From NCBI RefSeq assembly GCF_019061145.1, contig NZ_JAHQZS010000005.1, forward strand, positions 1-64,000: DNA of 64,000 nt, written 5' to 3'. Position 1 is the stretch's first letter. Every line of letters begins with the position of its first letter. Below the pieces are notes generated by a model. That model saw only the letters and a list, made by a program, of their open reading frames with translations. It was not told the origin of the DNA and searched no databases. This DNA comes from Anianabacter salinae (GTDB taxonomy: Bacteria; Pseudomonadota; Alphaproteobacteria; Rhodobacterales; Rhodobacteraceae). Positions 47,048 through 55,584 of the stretch are shown piece by piece. The translations under genes and the position numbers were made by a program.

Positions 47048-48946
47048 CTAAAGGCGAATGTTGAGTCGGTCCGGCGCAGGCATGCCGCGCCTTTGTTCTG
47101 CAGGCGCGGCATGCGCCTGGGCTGTGCTGTCGTTCCCGGCATGGGCGGTGGGACCATGACGCGCGGCCTGCCGGTCGGGCGCCGGATCGGAGCCGAAGCT
47201 GAGAGAGACGTCGCCGTATCCCGCCAGTCGCAGGTCCGCCAAAAGCTCTGACTGGTTGCGGCGCAACAAAGACGCGGTGTCGTCGCGCTGGGCCTGGATG
47301 TGAACGCGCAACTCGTCCCCGGCCTGGTGCAGGACGATGTCGATGCGGCCAAGTTCCTCGGGCTGCAGTGCAATTTCGATGCGGCCTGCGCCGGGATCGG
47401 CCAGAACAGCCGCTACAATCTGATGCACCGGCGGCGCGGCGGGGGGTTGCTGCGGGGCTGATGCAAGGGCGGGGGCGGCACGACTGACCTCTGGGCCCGC
47501 TGGCGGCGGCAGGGCGGCAGCACCCGATTCGGCGCCCGATGGAAGGAAGGCAATTTCGGCGGCAGGGGCCGGATCGGAGGCGGAGGACTGTGCAGGCGGG
47601 GCAACAAAGGTCGCGCCTGCCGGGCTGTATGCGGACATGCCGTGCTGCCGGGGATCGGCGGAAACGGCCACAATCTCGGCTGCAGGCCTACCCGGCGCAG
47701 GAACCGCCGCGTTCGGCAAGGCGCCCCGGACGCCGTCAGGATTGGCTTGGGGCAAGGCATCAGAAGGTGCGCCCAGGGCCACATTGGACGCCAGCGGAAC
47801 CGGCCCGGCCCCGGAACTCGGCAGGGGCATGCCCTCGGCCCTCACCGTCTGTGCAACCGGACTGTCCTGAGGCTGCAGGTGATCCGAAGGCCATGTGCCC
47901 ATTGGCACGCCCTTCGGCACATCAACCGGGGCTGGGCCAACATTCGACAATGGGAACACGTCTTGTGACGGCGCGACCAGCGGCGAGGCATCGCGCCAGG
48001 GTTTGGGCGGCCCTGCCGTGCCCGTCGCGGGTGGCGGCGCGATCGTGGGCATGGGCGCGGCGCCCGATTGACCTGTCAGCGTGACGGCATCCACGGCGGG
48101 CTGCCCTGATGTGCCGAGGGTCTGCGGGGACAGCATCGACCATGGCGGCGCTGGATTTAGTGGGGCGCTGATGGCTTCGATCAAATGACGCGTCGCAACA
48201 GGCAGCGGTGATGGCGGGACATAGGAGAGGGCGGGCGGCGCGCCCGAGCTGATCTTCTCGGCATGCAAGGGGGCAGCCGGACCCTCCGCGGTGGCCCCGC
48301 GAGTGGCGCCAGCCTCGGGCGGCGTCTGCGACGGCGTTTGCTGCGACAGGAGGAGTTTCGATTCGTGGGCGCCTAGAAAGGTGGGTTCCGCGATCGGAGC
48401 GATAGCCGCACCGCTTGCGACATGCTGGACATCGCCCGCAGGGATTTCAGCTGACACCATGACGTTCGTGCTCTCGGTCGCCCGCTTGTCCGGCGATGGC
48501 GGTGCCGTCAGCTCAGCCAGATTCCTATCGGTCGTGGCGGGGCGGAGATTGTCGATCGCGTCCGCGACGGGCGGCACATCGGGGAAAACGGCGGGTCTGG
48601 CGACACTCTCCACAGTTGGGATGGCCGGGTGCGAGGGGACGACAGGGCCGGGCACGTCGATTCCGGAGAATTGGATGTCCGGCGCAGAGACTTCGAGCGA
48701 ATACACCCCCTGCGCAGAGACGTCGCCCTCTGGCATAGCGCCTTCCGAAGGAAACGGAGCGCGGCGCAACAAGGCCGAGGCGGGCAGGACAGCCGCTATC
48801 TGCGCGGCCAGTGCGCCCGTCGGCCCCGCAATGTCGATCAGCGCGGCAAACGATTCGGCCCCGTCCAGAGGGGCATCGTCCGGGCCGGGCCCGGCAACCT
48901 GGGGCGGCGCGAAGACAAGAAGGGTATCGGGGACAGGTGCGATCAT
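47048..48946 (-). CDS. fliK: Flagellar hook-length control protein FliK
   Basis: A 632-residue protein, mostly Pro/Ala-rich and of low complexity, as expected for the molecular ruler that is exported during hook assembly. The C-terminal Flg_hook domain (about 535-615) has the family core RIEIALQPEELGRIDIVLH, ELRVHIQAQ and LLRRNQSELLADLRLAGYG. This domain contacts FlhB to switch export specificity. I chose the ATG at 48946, which gives MIAPVPDTLLVF. Upstream lies a divergent promoter with a CtrA-like site. Confidence 0.88.
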   Translation of the reverse strand: MIAPVPDTLLVFAPPQVAGPGPDDAPLDGAESFAALIDIAGPTGALAAQIAAVLPASALLRRAPFPSEGAMPEGDVSAQGVYSLEVSAPDIQFSGIDVPGPVVPSHPAIPTVESVARPAVFPDVPPVADAIDNLRPATTDRNLAELTAPPSPDKRATESTNVMVSAEIPAGDVQHVASGAAIAPIAEPTFLGAHESKLLLSQQTPSQTPPEAGATRGATAEGPAAPLHAEKISSGAPPALSYVPPSPLPVATRHLIEAISAPLNPAPPWSMLSPQTLGTSGQPAVDAVTLTGQSGAAPMPTIAPPPATGTAGPPKPWRDASPLVAPSQDVFPLSNVGPAPVDVPKGVPMGTWPSDHLQPQDSPVAQTVRAEGMPLPSSGAGPVPLASNVALGAPSDALPQANPDGVRGALPNAAVPAPGRPAAEIVAVSADPRQHGMSAYSPAGATFVAPPAQSSASDPAPAAEIAFLPSGAESGAAALPPPAGPEVSRAAPALASAPQQPPAAPPVHQIVAAVLADPGAGRIEIALQPEELGRIDIVLHQAGDELRVHIQAQRDDTASLLRRNQSELLADLRLAGYGDVSLSFGSDPAPDRQAARHGPTAHAGNDSTAQAHAAPAEQRRGMPAPDRLNIRL

Positions 48947-48969
48947 GCCGGCACCATGACCGACCCTCG

Positions 48970-48984
48970 TTACCACATCTTTAC
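48970..48984. promoter_or_regulatory. CtrA-like site between fliK and the rod-binding gene
   Basis: TTAC-N7-TTAC (48970-48984), one mismatch per half from the CtrA consensus TTAA-N7-TTAA. It lies in the 75-base gap between divergent flagellar genes. Similar sites precede the flagellin, flgE and motB genes in this window. Confidence 0.4.
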
Positions 48985-49021
48985 CGCCGCACGTCAAAGA
49001 TGGCCTCGAGAGGACACCTTG

Positions 49022-49315
49022 ATGATTTCACCTTCAACCGAACCCGGCGCACGGGCCACCCCGCACACGGCGCAAGAGGCGCGTCTGATGGATGTCGCCA
49101 GGCAGGTCGAATCGCAGTTCCTTTCAGCCATGCTCAAGGACGCCGGTCTGGGTGCGGTGCCTTCAGCCTTTGGCGGCGGCGCGGGCGAAGACCAGTTCGC
49201 CTCTCTGTTGCGTAATGCCCAGGCGGACACGCTGGTTCAGGCGGGCGGGATCGGTTTGGCCGAAGTCATCTTTCGCAGCCTCGTCGCACGCAGCAATGCA
49301 GAGCCGCCGGGATGA
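49022..49315 (+). CDS. Rod-binding protein (FlgJ N-terminal domain type)
   Basis: A 97-residue protein corresponding to the rod-capping half of FlgJ, without the muramidase half. This single-domain form is usual in alphaproteobacteria. Typical features are VARQVESQFLSAMLKDAG, a Gly-rich segment GGGAGEDQF, and the C-terminal GGIGLAEVIFRSLV. It guides assembly of the flagellar rod in the periplasm. AGAGGAC precedes the ATG at 49022. The stop overlaps the next gene (ATGA). Confidence 0.85.
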   Translation: MISPSTEPGARATPHTAQEARLMDVARQVESQFLSAMLKDAGLGAVPSAFGGGAGEDQFASLLRNAQADTLVQAGGIGLAEVIFRSLVARSNAEPPG

Positions 49316-49635
49316 GCGCGGCGCGCTTCATCGAGATCTGCGCGCGCGAACACAGCGCGATCCTTGCCGGGCAGCTTGACGCGCTGGACCGTCTGGCGAA
49401 CGAAAAGCAGCTTGCGCTGGCGGCGATTACCGGGGCCGGGGCCGATGATCTGAACGCGGCACGGCAGGCGGCGGCAGACTCCGCGCGGCTTCTGGGGGCG
49501 GCACAGACGGGGATTGCACGCGCCCGCGCCCGGCTTGCCGCCCTGTCGCGCCCGCCGTCGCTGCGGACCTACGATGCGGCAGGCACCGCGCGCGAGATTT
49601 CGGCCCCGCCCGGAACCCTCGCCCGCAGGGCATAG
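49312..49635 (+). CDS. FlgN-like flagellar export chaperone
   Basis: A 107-residue, Ala-rich, mainly helical protein of the size and charge pattern of FlgN (ARFIEICAREHSAILAGQLDALDRLANEK, here in separate helices). The position, overlapping the rod-binding gene and just before flagellin, supports a chaperone for hook-associated proteins FlgK and FlgL. Sequence conservation of FlgN is low, so the call relies partly on context. The last 20 residues are disordered-looking. Confidence 0.65.
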   Translation: MSAARFIEICAREHSAILAGQLDALDRLANEKQLALAAITGAGADDLNAARQAAADSARLLGAAQTGIARARARLAALSRPPSLRTYDAAGTAREISAPPGTLARRA

Positions 49636-49675
49636 GACAAATCGCCTCAAATCAGCCGGGTTTTGGCAGGGCCAC

Positions 49676-49690
49676 TTAGGAAATCCTTAG
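49676..49690. promoter_or_regulatory. CtrA-like site upstream of flagellin
   Basis: TTAG-N7-TTAG at 49676-49690, about 142 bases before the flagellin ATG. The spacing is identical to the CtrA consensus TTAA-N7-TTAA, with one mismatch in each half. Confidence 0.4.
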
Positions 49691-49752
49691 GGCGGCCCGG
49701 CAATTCTCCACCGGCGCTCCACAGGGGCGGCACGCGGGATTGCCGCGCGGGG

Positions 49753-51228
49753 TCAGAAGGACCGGACTGATCGCCCAAGCCGGGCAACAACACGCGGCGG
49801 TCGAACCCGCTGACGGACGAAAGGAACACCCATGTCCAGCATTCTGACGAACACCAGCGCAATGGTCGCCCTGCAAACGCTCAAGGGGATCAACACCGAC
49901 CTGTCTAAGACCCAGAACGAGATTTCGACGGGCAAGTCGATCGCCACCGCCAAGGACAACGCGACGGTCTGGATCACTTTGGCGTTGGACGAATAGGCGC
50001 GCTGCGTCTGGATCAGCTGCGTTAGTTCCGCCGCGACATCGGTCGAACTTTCCTCGCGCGAGAAGCCGATCAATTCGCCGGTCGGGCCATCGCCCGCATC
50101 CCACAGGAAGAACGGACCGCTTTCCGGCGACACCTCATAGGCCTGGTTGTTCAGCGCCACCAGACCGTTGGGATTGGGCACGTCGACCAGCGGGATCTGA
50201 TAGATCGTGCGGGTGAACCCGACATCGTAGATCGCGTGCAGATAGCCGTTCGCGTCCACCTCGACCGAGGTCAGGTTGCCGACGGGCGAGCCGTTCTTTT
50301 CGATGGCGACGGGGGCAAAGCTGTCGGACAGCTGGGTCAGCCCGTTGGGATCGCCGTAGGTGCCGATGCTCAGGTCGATCGGGCCACCGGTGGCGGCCAG
50401 CGTGATCTGGCCGGTCAGCGCGTCATAGGGCCCCCCCGAAATCACCTGCACATCCTTGAGCGTCCCGCCCGAGCCGCGTGCATCGTCGAATTCCAGCGTG
50501 AATTCACCCACCACCGCGTCATTCGCGGCGCTGTCACGGACCGTCATCGTCCACAGGTTCGAGCTGCCCGTCAGCGGGATCGTCGGCGTGAAAGAGATGT
50601 CGAGCGTTTCCGAAGTGCCCATGTTGCCGAAATATTCGATCGACAGGCCCTGCGCGCTGCCCGAAGCGCCCGCCTCGGTCTCGGTCGCGGGCAGGTTCAC
50701 GCCCAGCGTCATCCGCGTCGTCGGATCGCCTGCAAACTGGTTCACACTGACGCGCACCGGTTCCAGCCCGGCGATTGTATCGCGCGGATAGACCGGCAGC
50801 GAACCGTCGACATTGGCAGGCCAGCCCAGAAGCACCTGGCCGGTTTCGTTCACCAACATGCCGGTGTCATCGGGACGGAAAGATCCGGTGGTCATCAATT
50901 GCAGCGGCAGGTTTCCGTTGGCGTTCTTGACGGCGACAGCGGTGGTCACCGGCAGCATGCCGCGCCCGCCTATGGCAAGATCGGTGGGATTCGATGTGGA
51001 AATCAGCGGGCCGCGGTCGTCGATCATCCGCATTGTCGAGGCGCGCACGCCCCCGGCGGAATAGGACGATCCGCCGCCGCCTGCGATGACGAGGGAATGA
51101 AAATCCGCCTGCGCCCGCTTGTAACCATAGGTCGAGGAGTTGGCGATGTTGTCGGAAATCGTAGCCAGCCGGGTCGCGTTGGAATTCAGGCCCGCGACCC
51201 CTGCGGCAAGCGAGGAGGAAATTGTCAT
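49753..51228 (-). CDS. flgE: Flagellar hook protein FlgE, C-terminus lost and replaced by antisense flagellin
   Basis: Native FlgE sequence runs from the ATG at 51228 for about 421 residues to 49966. The N-terminal rod-type helix (LAAGVAGLNSNATRLATISDNIANSSTYGYKR) is seen in parts such as ISDNIANSSTYGYK. Hook beta domains follow, and then the start of the C-terminal D0 helix (AELTQLIQTQRAYSSNAKVIQT). The last 15-20 residues normally ending in LVNLKR are missing. The frame instead continues for about 70 residues antisense to flagellin and ends at 49753. The lost D0 residues are needed for hook polymerisation, so function is doubtful. It lies downstream of motB on the same strand. Confidence 0.88.
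   Translation of the reverse strand: MTISSSLAAGVAGLNSNATRLATISDNIANSSTYGYKRAQADFHSLVIAGGGGSSYSAGGVRASTMRMIDDRGPLISTSNPTDLAIGGRGMLPVTTAVAVKNANGNLPLQLMTTGSFRPDDTGMLVNETGQVLLGWPANVDGSLPVYPRDTIAGLEPVRVSVNQFAGDPTTRMTLGVNLPATETEAGASGSAQGLSIEYFGNMGTSETLDISFTPTIPLTGSSNLWTMTVRDSAANDAVVGEFTLEFDDARGSGGTLKDVQVISGGPYDALTGQITLAATGGPIDLSIGTYGDPNGLTQLSDSFAPVAIEKNGSPVGNLTSVEVDANGYLHAIYDVGFTRTIYQIPLVDVPNPNGLVALNNQAYEVSPESGPFFLWDAGDGPTGELIGFSREESSTDVAAELTQLIQTQRAYSSNAKVIQTVALSLAVAIDLPVEISFWVLDRSVLIPLSVCRATIALVFVRMLDMGVPFVRQRVRPPRVVARLGRSVRSF
49832..49996 (+). pseudogene. Truncated flagellin gene (first 47 codons only)
   Basis: The frame opens with a clear flagellin N-terminus, MSSILTNTSAMVALQTLKGI, continuing through TQNEISTGKSIATAKDNATVW. 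This is the D0/D1 helix found in all flagellins, preceded by a good ribosome binding site (AAAGGAAC). After W47 the flagellin pattern stops. Seven further codons (ITLALDE) read antisense flgE and end at TAG 49994. The whole central and C-terminal flagellin is missing. The break coincides with the 3' end of flgE on the other strand, so this is half of a rearrangement or assembly junction. Confidence 0.9.
49966..49972. other. Flagellin / flgE junction
   Basis: GGTCTGG (49966-49972) belongs both to flagellin codons for V46-W47 and, read on the minus strand, to FlgE codons for Q420-T421. This is the pattern of a joint at short microhomology. Flagellin homology ends here on the left, and FlgE homology ends here on the right. 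Confidence 0.75.
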
Positions 51229-51285
51229 GGCTGCGCCTTTCTGCTGCAGAATCCGGTCGAGTTCCCCAGAGCTACGGCGCCGCGC

Positions 51286-51300
51286 TTAACGCGCGCCTAA
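51286..51300. promoter_or_regulatory. CtrA-like site upstream of flgE
   Basis: TTAA-N7-CTAA at 51286-51300, 58 bases before the flgE start, one mismatch from the CtrA consensus TTAA-N7-TTAA. Confidence 0.45.
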
Positions 51301-51360
51301 TGACGACAATCCTAGCGATCTTGCCCTAGTGATCCTGGCGTGAAAATCTCCCCTCTCCCG

Positions 51361-52218
51361 TCAGGAGCGGTTCCTGCGCAGCAGGATGATCTCGATCCGG
51401 TTGTTCCGCGCGGCCATGGCGTTGGCAGCGACCGGCGCACGGTCGGCATGACCCGTGACACGCGCGATGCGTGCCGGGCGCGTGCCTTCCGCCTCGAGCA
51501 GTTGGCGCACCGTGTCCGCCCTCTGGGTAGAACGCGTCCAGCGGTCGGGGGCGGCGCGGACGATGGGCACAGACTGCAGGTGCCCTTCGACCGCAATCTG
51601 GTTCGCGGTGGACGCGAACAGAGCCGCGATCACCGTAACGACCGCACCCAACATCGGTTCCGGCGCATCCCCGGGGTCCGTGAACAGGGGCACGCCGGGC
51701 ACGTCGAACAACTCGACGATCAGCCCTTCGTCGGTGACGCGGGTCACGATGTGGCGCTGCATGTCCCGGCTGACCATGCTTTCGCCTGCCTTACCCGTCA
51801 GCACCGCGTCGATCCGTTCCATCATGGCTGCGTCCGTCTCGCCCGCGGCAGTCTCTGGGTCGGATGACGCATCGACGCCCATCGCCCCGCGCGCCTGGTT
51901 CTCTTCGGTCGGCTTGTTGAGGCTTGCCCCGGTGCCGTTCTGCGCAAGCACCTGTTCGGAAAAGATGTTCGTGCCGCCGAACGACCCTTCGCCCCCGCCA
52001 GAGATGCGGTTCACCGGGATCGTCGGATTGAAATAATCCGCGATGCCCTTGCGCTGCTTCTCGGTCGTGGCGTTCAGCAGCCACATCAACATGAAGAAGG
52101 CCATCATCGCCGTCACGAAGTCCGCATAGGCGACTTTCCAGGCCCCGCCATGGTGCCCGCCGCCTGCTACGATCTTCTTGCGTTTGATGATGACCGGCGC
52201 GTTCGATTGCGCGGACAT
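51361..52218 (-). CDS. motB: Flagellar motor stator protein MotB
   Basis: A 285-residue stator protein. The single N-terminal membrane helix has the proton-carrying aspartate D33 in VAYADFVTAMMAFFMLMWLL. A plug and linker region follows, then a C-terminal OmpA-like peptidoglycan-binding domain with VEGHLQSVP, VTGHADRAPV and RNNRIEIILLRR. It pairs with MotA, which is not in the window. It is transcribed towards flgE. Confidence 0.94.
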   Translation of the reverse strand: MSAQSNAPVIIKRKKIVAGGGHHGGAWKVAYADFVTAMMAFFMLMWLLNATTEKQRKGIADYFNPTIPVNRISGGGEGSFGGTNIFSEQVLAQNGTGASLNKPTEENQARGAMGVDASSDPETAAGETDAAMMERIDAVLTGKAGESMVSRDMQRHIVTRVTDEGLIVELFDVPGVPLFTDPGDAPEPMLGAVVTVIAALFASTANQIAVEGHLQSVPIVRAAPDRWTRSTQRADTVRQLLEAEGTRPARIARVTGHADRAPVAANAMAARNNRIEIILLRRNRS

Positions 52219-52266
52219 CCCACCACCTCGTTCCCAAGTCCCCGCACCTTTTCTAGGACTGCGGCG

Positions 52267-52281
52267 TGAACACGGGCTTAA
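52267..52281. promoter_or_regulatory. CtrA-like site upstream of motB
   Basis: TGAA-N7-TTAA at 52267-52281, about 50 bases before the motB start, one mismatch from the CtrA consensus. It is the fourth such site at a flagellar promoter in this window. Confidence 0.35.
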
Positions 52282-52296
52282 CCCCTCAAATCCGCG

Positions 52297-53874
52297 CTAC
52301 CGGGAGGCAAGGATCATGTCGGCAGCCTTTTCCGCGATCATGATCGTGGGAGAGTTCGTGTTGCCGCTGGTGATCGTCGGCATGACGCTGGCGTCGGCGA
52401 CGCGCAGCCCGGCAATCCCCCGCAGGCGCAGCTGGGGGTCCAGCGGCGCGGTCTCGTCCGTTCCCATGCGCACGGTGCCGACGGGATGGAAGATCGTCGT
52501 GCCGATCGCGCCTGCGGCCTGCATCAGCGCCTCGTCGCTTTCGATGTCGGGACCGGGCTTGACCTCGACCGGGCGGTGCGGCGCCAGCGCGGGCTGGTCC
52601 ATGATGCGGCGAGTCAGGCGGATCGCCTCTGCGGCGACGCGGCGGTCCTTTTCGGCCGACAGATAGTTGGGGCTGATCTCGGGGTGGGCGCGCGGATCGC
52701 TCGATGTCAGCCGCACATGGCCCCGGCTTTCGGGGCGCAGGTTGCACACGCTGGCCGTGATCGCGTCGAAGGCATCCAGATCGCCTCCGAACGCCTCAAG
52801 CGACAGCGGCTGGACGTGGTATTCCAGATCCGCCGTCGCCACGTCCGGCCCGGACCGCGCAAAGGCGCCTAGTTGCGACGGCGCCATCGACATCGGGCCG
52901 GTGCGCCGCAGCGCATATTCCGCCGCGATCTTCGCCTTGCCGAACAATGTCTGCGTCATGGTGTTGAGCGTGCGCGTGCCGGTGACCCGGTAGGCGCAGC
53001 GCAGTTGCAGGTGGTCCTGCAGGTTCTCGCCGATCTGCGGTTGGGCATGGACGACGTCGATGCCATGCGATCTCAGGTGTTCGGGCGCACCGATGCCCGA
53101 CAGTTGCAGCAAGTGCGGTGAGCCGATGGCGCCCGCCGACAGGATCACCTCGCGCCCGGCGCGAAAATCCCGCACGGCGCCGTTCTGGCGCACGCGCACA
53201 CCGACAGCCCTTGCACCATCGAACAGCAGCCGCTCTGCCTGCGCATGGGTTTCCACGCGCACCCGGTCCAGCGCCGGTCTCAGGAACGCCTTTGACGTGT
53301 TCCACCGCCAGCCGTTGCGCTGGTTGACGCGGAAATAGCCGACACCCTCGTTGTCGCCGGTGTTGAAATCGGTGGTGCGCGGAATGCCCGCCTGCACCGC
53401 CGCCTCCATCCAGGTATCAAGGATATCCCAGCGCAGGCGCTGGTTCTCGACCCGCCATTCGCCGCCCGATCCGTGCCAGTCGCTGGTGCCTTCGACGTAA
53501 TCCTCGGACTTCAGGAAATAGGGCAAAACGTCGTCCCAGCCCCAGCCCGCGTTGCCCAATTGCCGCCAGTGGTCATAGTCCGCCGCCTGCCCGCGCAGGT
53601 AGAGCATCCCGTTGATTGACGAACACCCCCCAAGGATGCGTCCGCGCGGATACAGCAGCGAGCGGCCGTTCAGCCCCGGTTCGGCGGCCGTGCGAAAGCC
53701 CCAGTCAGTGCGTGGATTGCCGATGCAGTAGAGATACCCGATGGGGATATGCACCCAGTGGTAATTGTCGCGCCCCCCCGCTTCTAGAAGGATCACGCTG
53801 CCCTTCTGCGACAGGCGGTTGGCCAGAACACAGCCCGCCGATCCCGCGCCCACGACGATATAGTCGGCGTCCAT
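52297..53874 (-). CDS. GMC-family FAD oxidoreductase (choline dehydrogenase-like)
   Basis: A 525-residue flavoprotein. The FAD-binding start is YIVVGAGSAGCVLANRLS. GMC signature 1 is near GRILGGCSSINGMLYLRG, signature 2 is AGREVILSAGAIGSPHLL, and the active-site histidine block is FHPVGTVRMG with a late NTNSPTIMIAEKAAD. It oxidises an alcohol to an aldehyde. Choline is only one possibility, because betaine genes are not adjacent. The ATG at 53874 follows GGGGGGAG. It is divergent from the dioxygenase gene. Confidence 0.9.
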   Translation of the reverse strand: MDADYIVVGAGSAGCVLANRLSQKGSVILLEAGGRDNYHWVHIPIGYLYCIGNPRTDWGFRTAAEPGLNGRSLLYPRGRILGGCSSINGMLYLRGQAADYDHWRQLGNAGWGWDDVLPYFLKSEDYVEGTSDWHGSGGEWRVENQRLRWDILDTWMEAAVQAGIPRTTDFNTGDNEGVGYFRVNQRNGWRWNTSKAFLRPALDRVRVETHAQAERLLFDGARAVGVRVRQNGAVRDFRAGREVILSAGAIGSPHLLQLSGIGAPEHLRSHGIDVVHAQPQIGENLQDHLQLRCAYRVTGTRTLNTMTQTLFGKAKIAAEYALRRTGPMSMAPSQLGAFARSGPDVATADLEYHVQPLSLEAFGGDLDAFDAITASVCNLRPESRGHVRLTSSDPRAHPEISPNYLSAEKDRRVAAEAIRLTRRIMDQPALAPHRPVEVKPGPDIESDEALMQAAGAIGTTIFHPVGTVRMGTDETAPLDPQLRLRGIAGLRVADASVMPTITSGNTNSPTIMIAEKAADMILASR

Positions 53875-53956
53875 GGCTCCCCCCTCGTGTGCGTTTCGGC
53901 AGGTATCGCCCGCCCATTTGGTGCAGCCTTGCACAGAATGCGTGCCAGCATGCCTG

Positions 53957-53974
53957 TTTCATTCGCGTTTGAAA
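53957..53974. promoter_or_regulatory. Inverted repeat upstream of the dioxygenase gene
   Basis: TTTCA (53957-53961) and TGAAA (53970-53974) are separated by 8 bases. They lie in the divergent promoter region of the GMC oxidoreductase and the dioxygenase. The size and symmetry suit a MarR/MhqR-type operator, but no regulator gene is adjacent. Confidence 0.3.
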
Positions 53975-54044
53975 GAACGACATCACCATACAAGACGCAA
54001 GGGACCAACGGGATGGCCCGATACGGGTCCAAGGAGACAGAGCG

Positions 54045-54974
54045 ATGATCAAGGACATCCAAGGCTTGCACCACGTCACTTCGCTGGCAAGCGCGGCGCA
54101 ATCCAACAACGACTTCTTCACCAAGGTGCTGGGGCTGCGGCGGGTCAAGAAGACCGTCAACTTCGACGCACCGCACGTCTATCACCTGTACTACGGCGAT
54201 GAGGTCGGTACGCCCGGCTCGGTGATGACGTATTTCCCCTTCCCCGGCGCCAAGCGCGGCCGTCACGGCACCGGCGAGGTCGGGATCACCGGCTATGCCG
54301 TGCCCAAGGGCACCCTGCCCTTCTGGCGTGAACGGCTGGCGACCTTCGACATCGCGGTCAAGGACACATCCGCCTTTGGTGAGACGCGGCTGGAGTTCAC
54401 CGGCCCCGATGGCGACGAGTTCGCGCTGATCGAGACCGAGGACGACCGCGCGCCCTGGACCGGCGGCGGTGTCGGCGCGGACGAGGCAATCCGGGGGTTC
54501 CACTCGGCCTCCATGCGGCTCAAGGACGACGGCGCGACGGCGGAATTGCTGAAGTTCATGGGCTACAAGGAACGCGCGCGCGACGGCAACGTCACCCGCT
54601 TCGGCGTGCCGGACGGCAATGGCGCCGACGTGATCGACGTGGAAACCCTGCCCGGCGCCAAGCCTGCGGATCAGGGAGCTGGATCAGTGCACCACATCGC
54701 CTTTGCCGTCGAGAACCGTGCGAAGCAACTGGAGGTGCGCAAGGCGCTGTCCGACACCGGATACCAGGTGACACCCGTGATCGACCGCGACTATTTCTGG
54801 GCGATCTACTTCCGCACGCCCGGCGGCGTTCTGTTCGAGGTGGCGACCAACGAACCCGGCTTTGACCGCGACGAGGACACCGCGCATCTGGGCGAGGCGC
54901 TGAAACTGCCGCGCCAGCATGCGCATCTGCGCGACGTGCTGGAACAGAAATACCTCGAACCAATCAGGGACTGA
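54045..54974 (+). CDS. Ring-cleaving dioxygenase of the glyoxalase/VOC fold (MhqO-like)
   Basis: A 309-residue protein with two VOC modules. The first begins IQGLHHVTSLASAAQSNNDFFT and the second RGFHSASMRLKDDGATAEL. The metal ligands are expected to be the His of GLHHVT, the His of VHHIAFAVE and the Glu of GGVLFEVATNEPG. Relatives MhqA/E/O open hydroquinone or quinone rings and protect against quinone stress. AAGGAGA lies 9 bases before the ATG. It is followed after 5 bases by a hydrolase, the same pairing as mhqO-mhqD. Confidence 0.88.
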   Translation: MIKDIQGLHHVTSLASAAQSNNDFFTKVLGLRRVKKTVNFDAPHVYHLYYGDEVGTPGSVMTYFPFPGAKRGRHGTGEVGITGYAVPKGTLPFWRERLATFDIAVKDTSAFGETRLEFTGPDGDEFALIETEDDRAPWTGGGVGADEAIRGFHSASMRLKDDGATAELLKFMGYKERARDGNVTRFGVPDGNGADVIDVETLPGAKPADQGAGSVHHIAFAVENRAKQLEVRKALSDTGYQVTPVIDRDYFWAIYFRTPGGVLFEVATNEPGFDRDEDTAHLGEALKLPRQHAHLRDVLEQKYLEPIRD

Positions 54975-54979
54975 CGCCC

Positions 54980-55573
54980 ATGAGCTACATCACGCGTGAG
55001 ACGAAGGGGGCCGAAGGCGGCCCCCTCATCGTCACCTTCCACGGCACCGGCGGCGACGAGACCCAGTTCCACACCTTCGCCGAGCAACTGATCCCCGGCG
55101 CGCATGTGATCTCGCCGCGCGGGGACGTGTCCGAGATGGGGGCGAACCGCTATTTCCGCCGCACCGGCGAAGGCGTCTACGACATGGACGACCTCGCACG
55201 GCGGACCGATGCGATGGCGGCGTTCCTGAAGGGCAAGGTTGCAGCGGTGGGTGCCCCGCGCGTCATCGGCCTTGGCTATTCCAACGGCGCGAACATCCTC
55301 GCCTCGGTGGCCTTCGAGCATCCGCAGATCTTCTCGGACCTGATCCTGATGCACCCGCTCATTCCCTGGACCCCCGGGGATCAGCCGGGACTGGCTTCGG
55401 CGCGCGTGCTCATCACCGCAGGCCAGCGCGACCCGATCTGCCCCGCGCCGATGACACAGGCCCTGATCGCCTGGTTCGAGGCGCAAGGCAGCGAGACGCA
55501 GATGCTCTGGCACCCCGGCGGCCACGAGATCGCCACGCCCGAAGTGGAGGCGATCCGCGAATTCGTCGGCTGA
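54980..55573 (+). CDS. Alpha/beta hydrolase (MhqD / phospholipase-carboxylesterase type)
   Basis: A 197-residue alpha/beta hydrolase. The oxyanion block is VTFHGTGGDETQF and the nucleophile serine is in GLGYSNGANIL. The aspartate is in AGQRDPICP and the histidine in HPGGHEI, completing the triad. It probably hydrolyses an ester product of the preceding dioxygenase. The two genes are spaced 5 bases apart and form an operon for handling quinones or aromatic compounds. Confidence 0.88.
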   Translation: MSYITRETKGAEGGPLIVTFHGTGGDETQFHTFAEQLIPGAHVISPRGDVSEMGANRYFRRTGEGVYDMDDLARRTDAMAAFLKGKVAAVGAPRVIGLGYSNGANILASVAFEHPQIFSDLILMHPLIPWTPGDQPGLASARVLITAGQRDPICPAPMTQALIAWFEAQGSETQMLWHPGGHEIATPEVEAIREFVG

Positions 55574-55584
55574 AGAAAGACCCG

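Noticed and set aside
48629-49021. Long N-terminal extension of the rod-binding protein on the plus strand
   Set aside because: The open frame lies antisense to fliK and gives a His/Arg-rich sequence without domain. The ATG at 49022 has a ribosome binding site and begins the conserved region.
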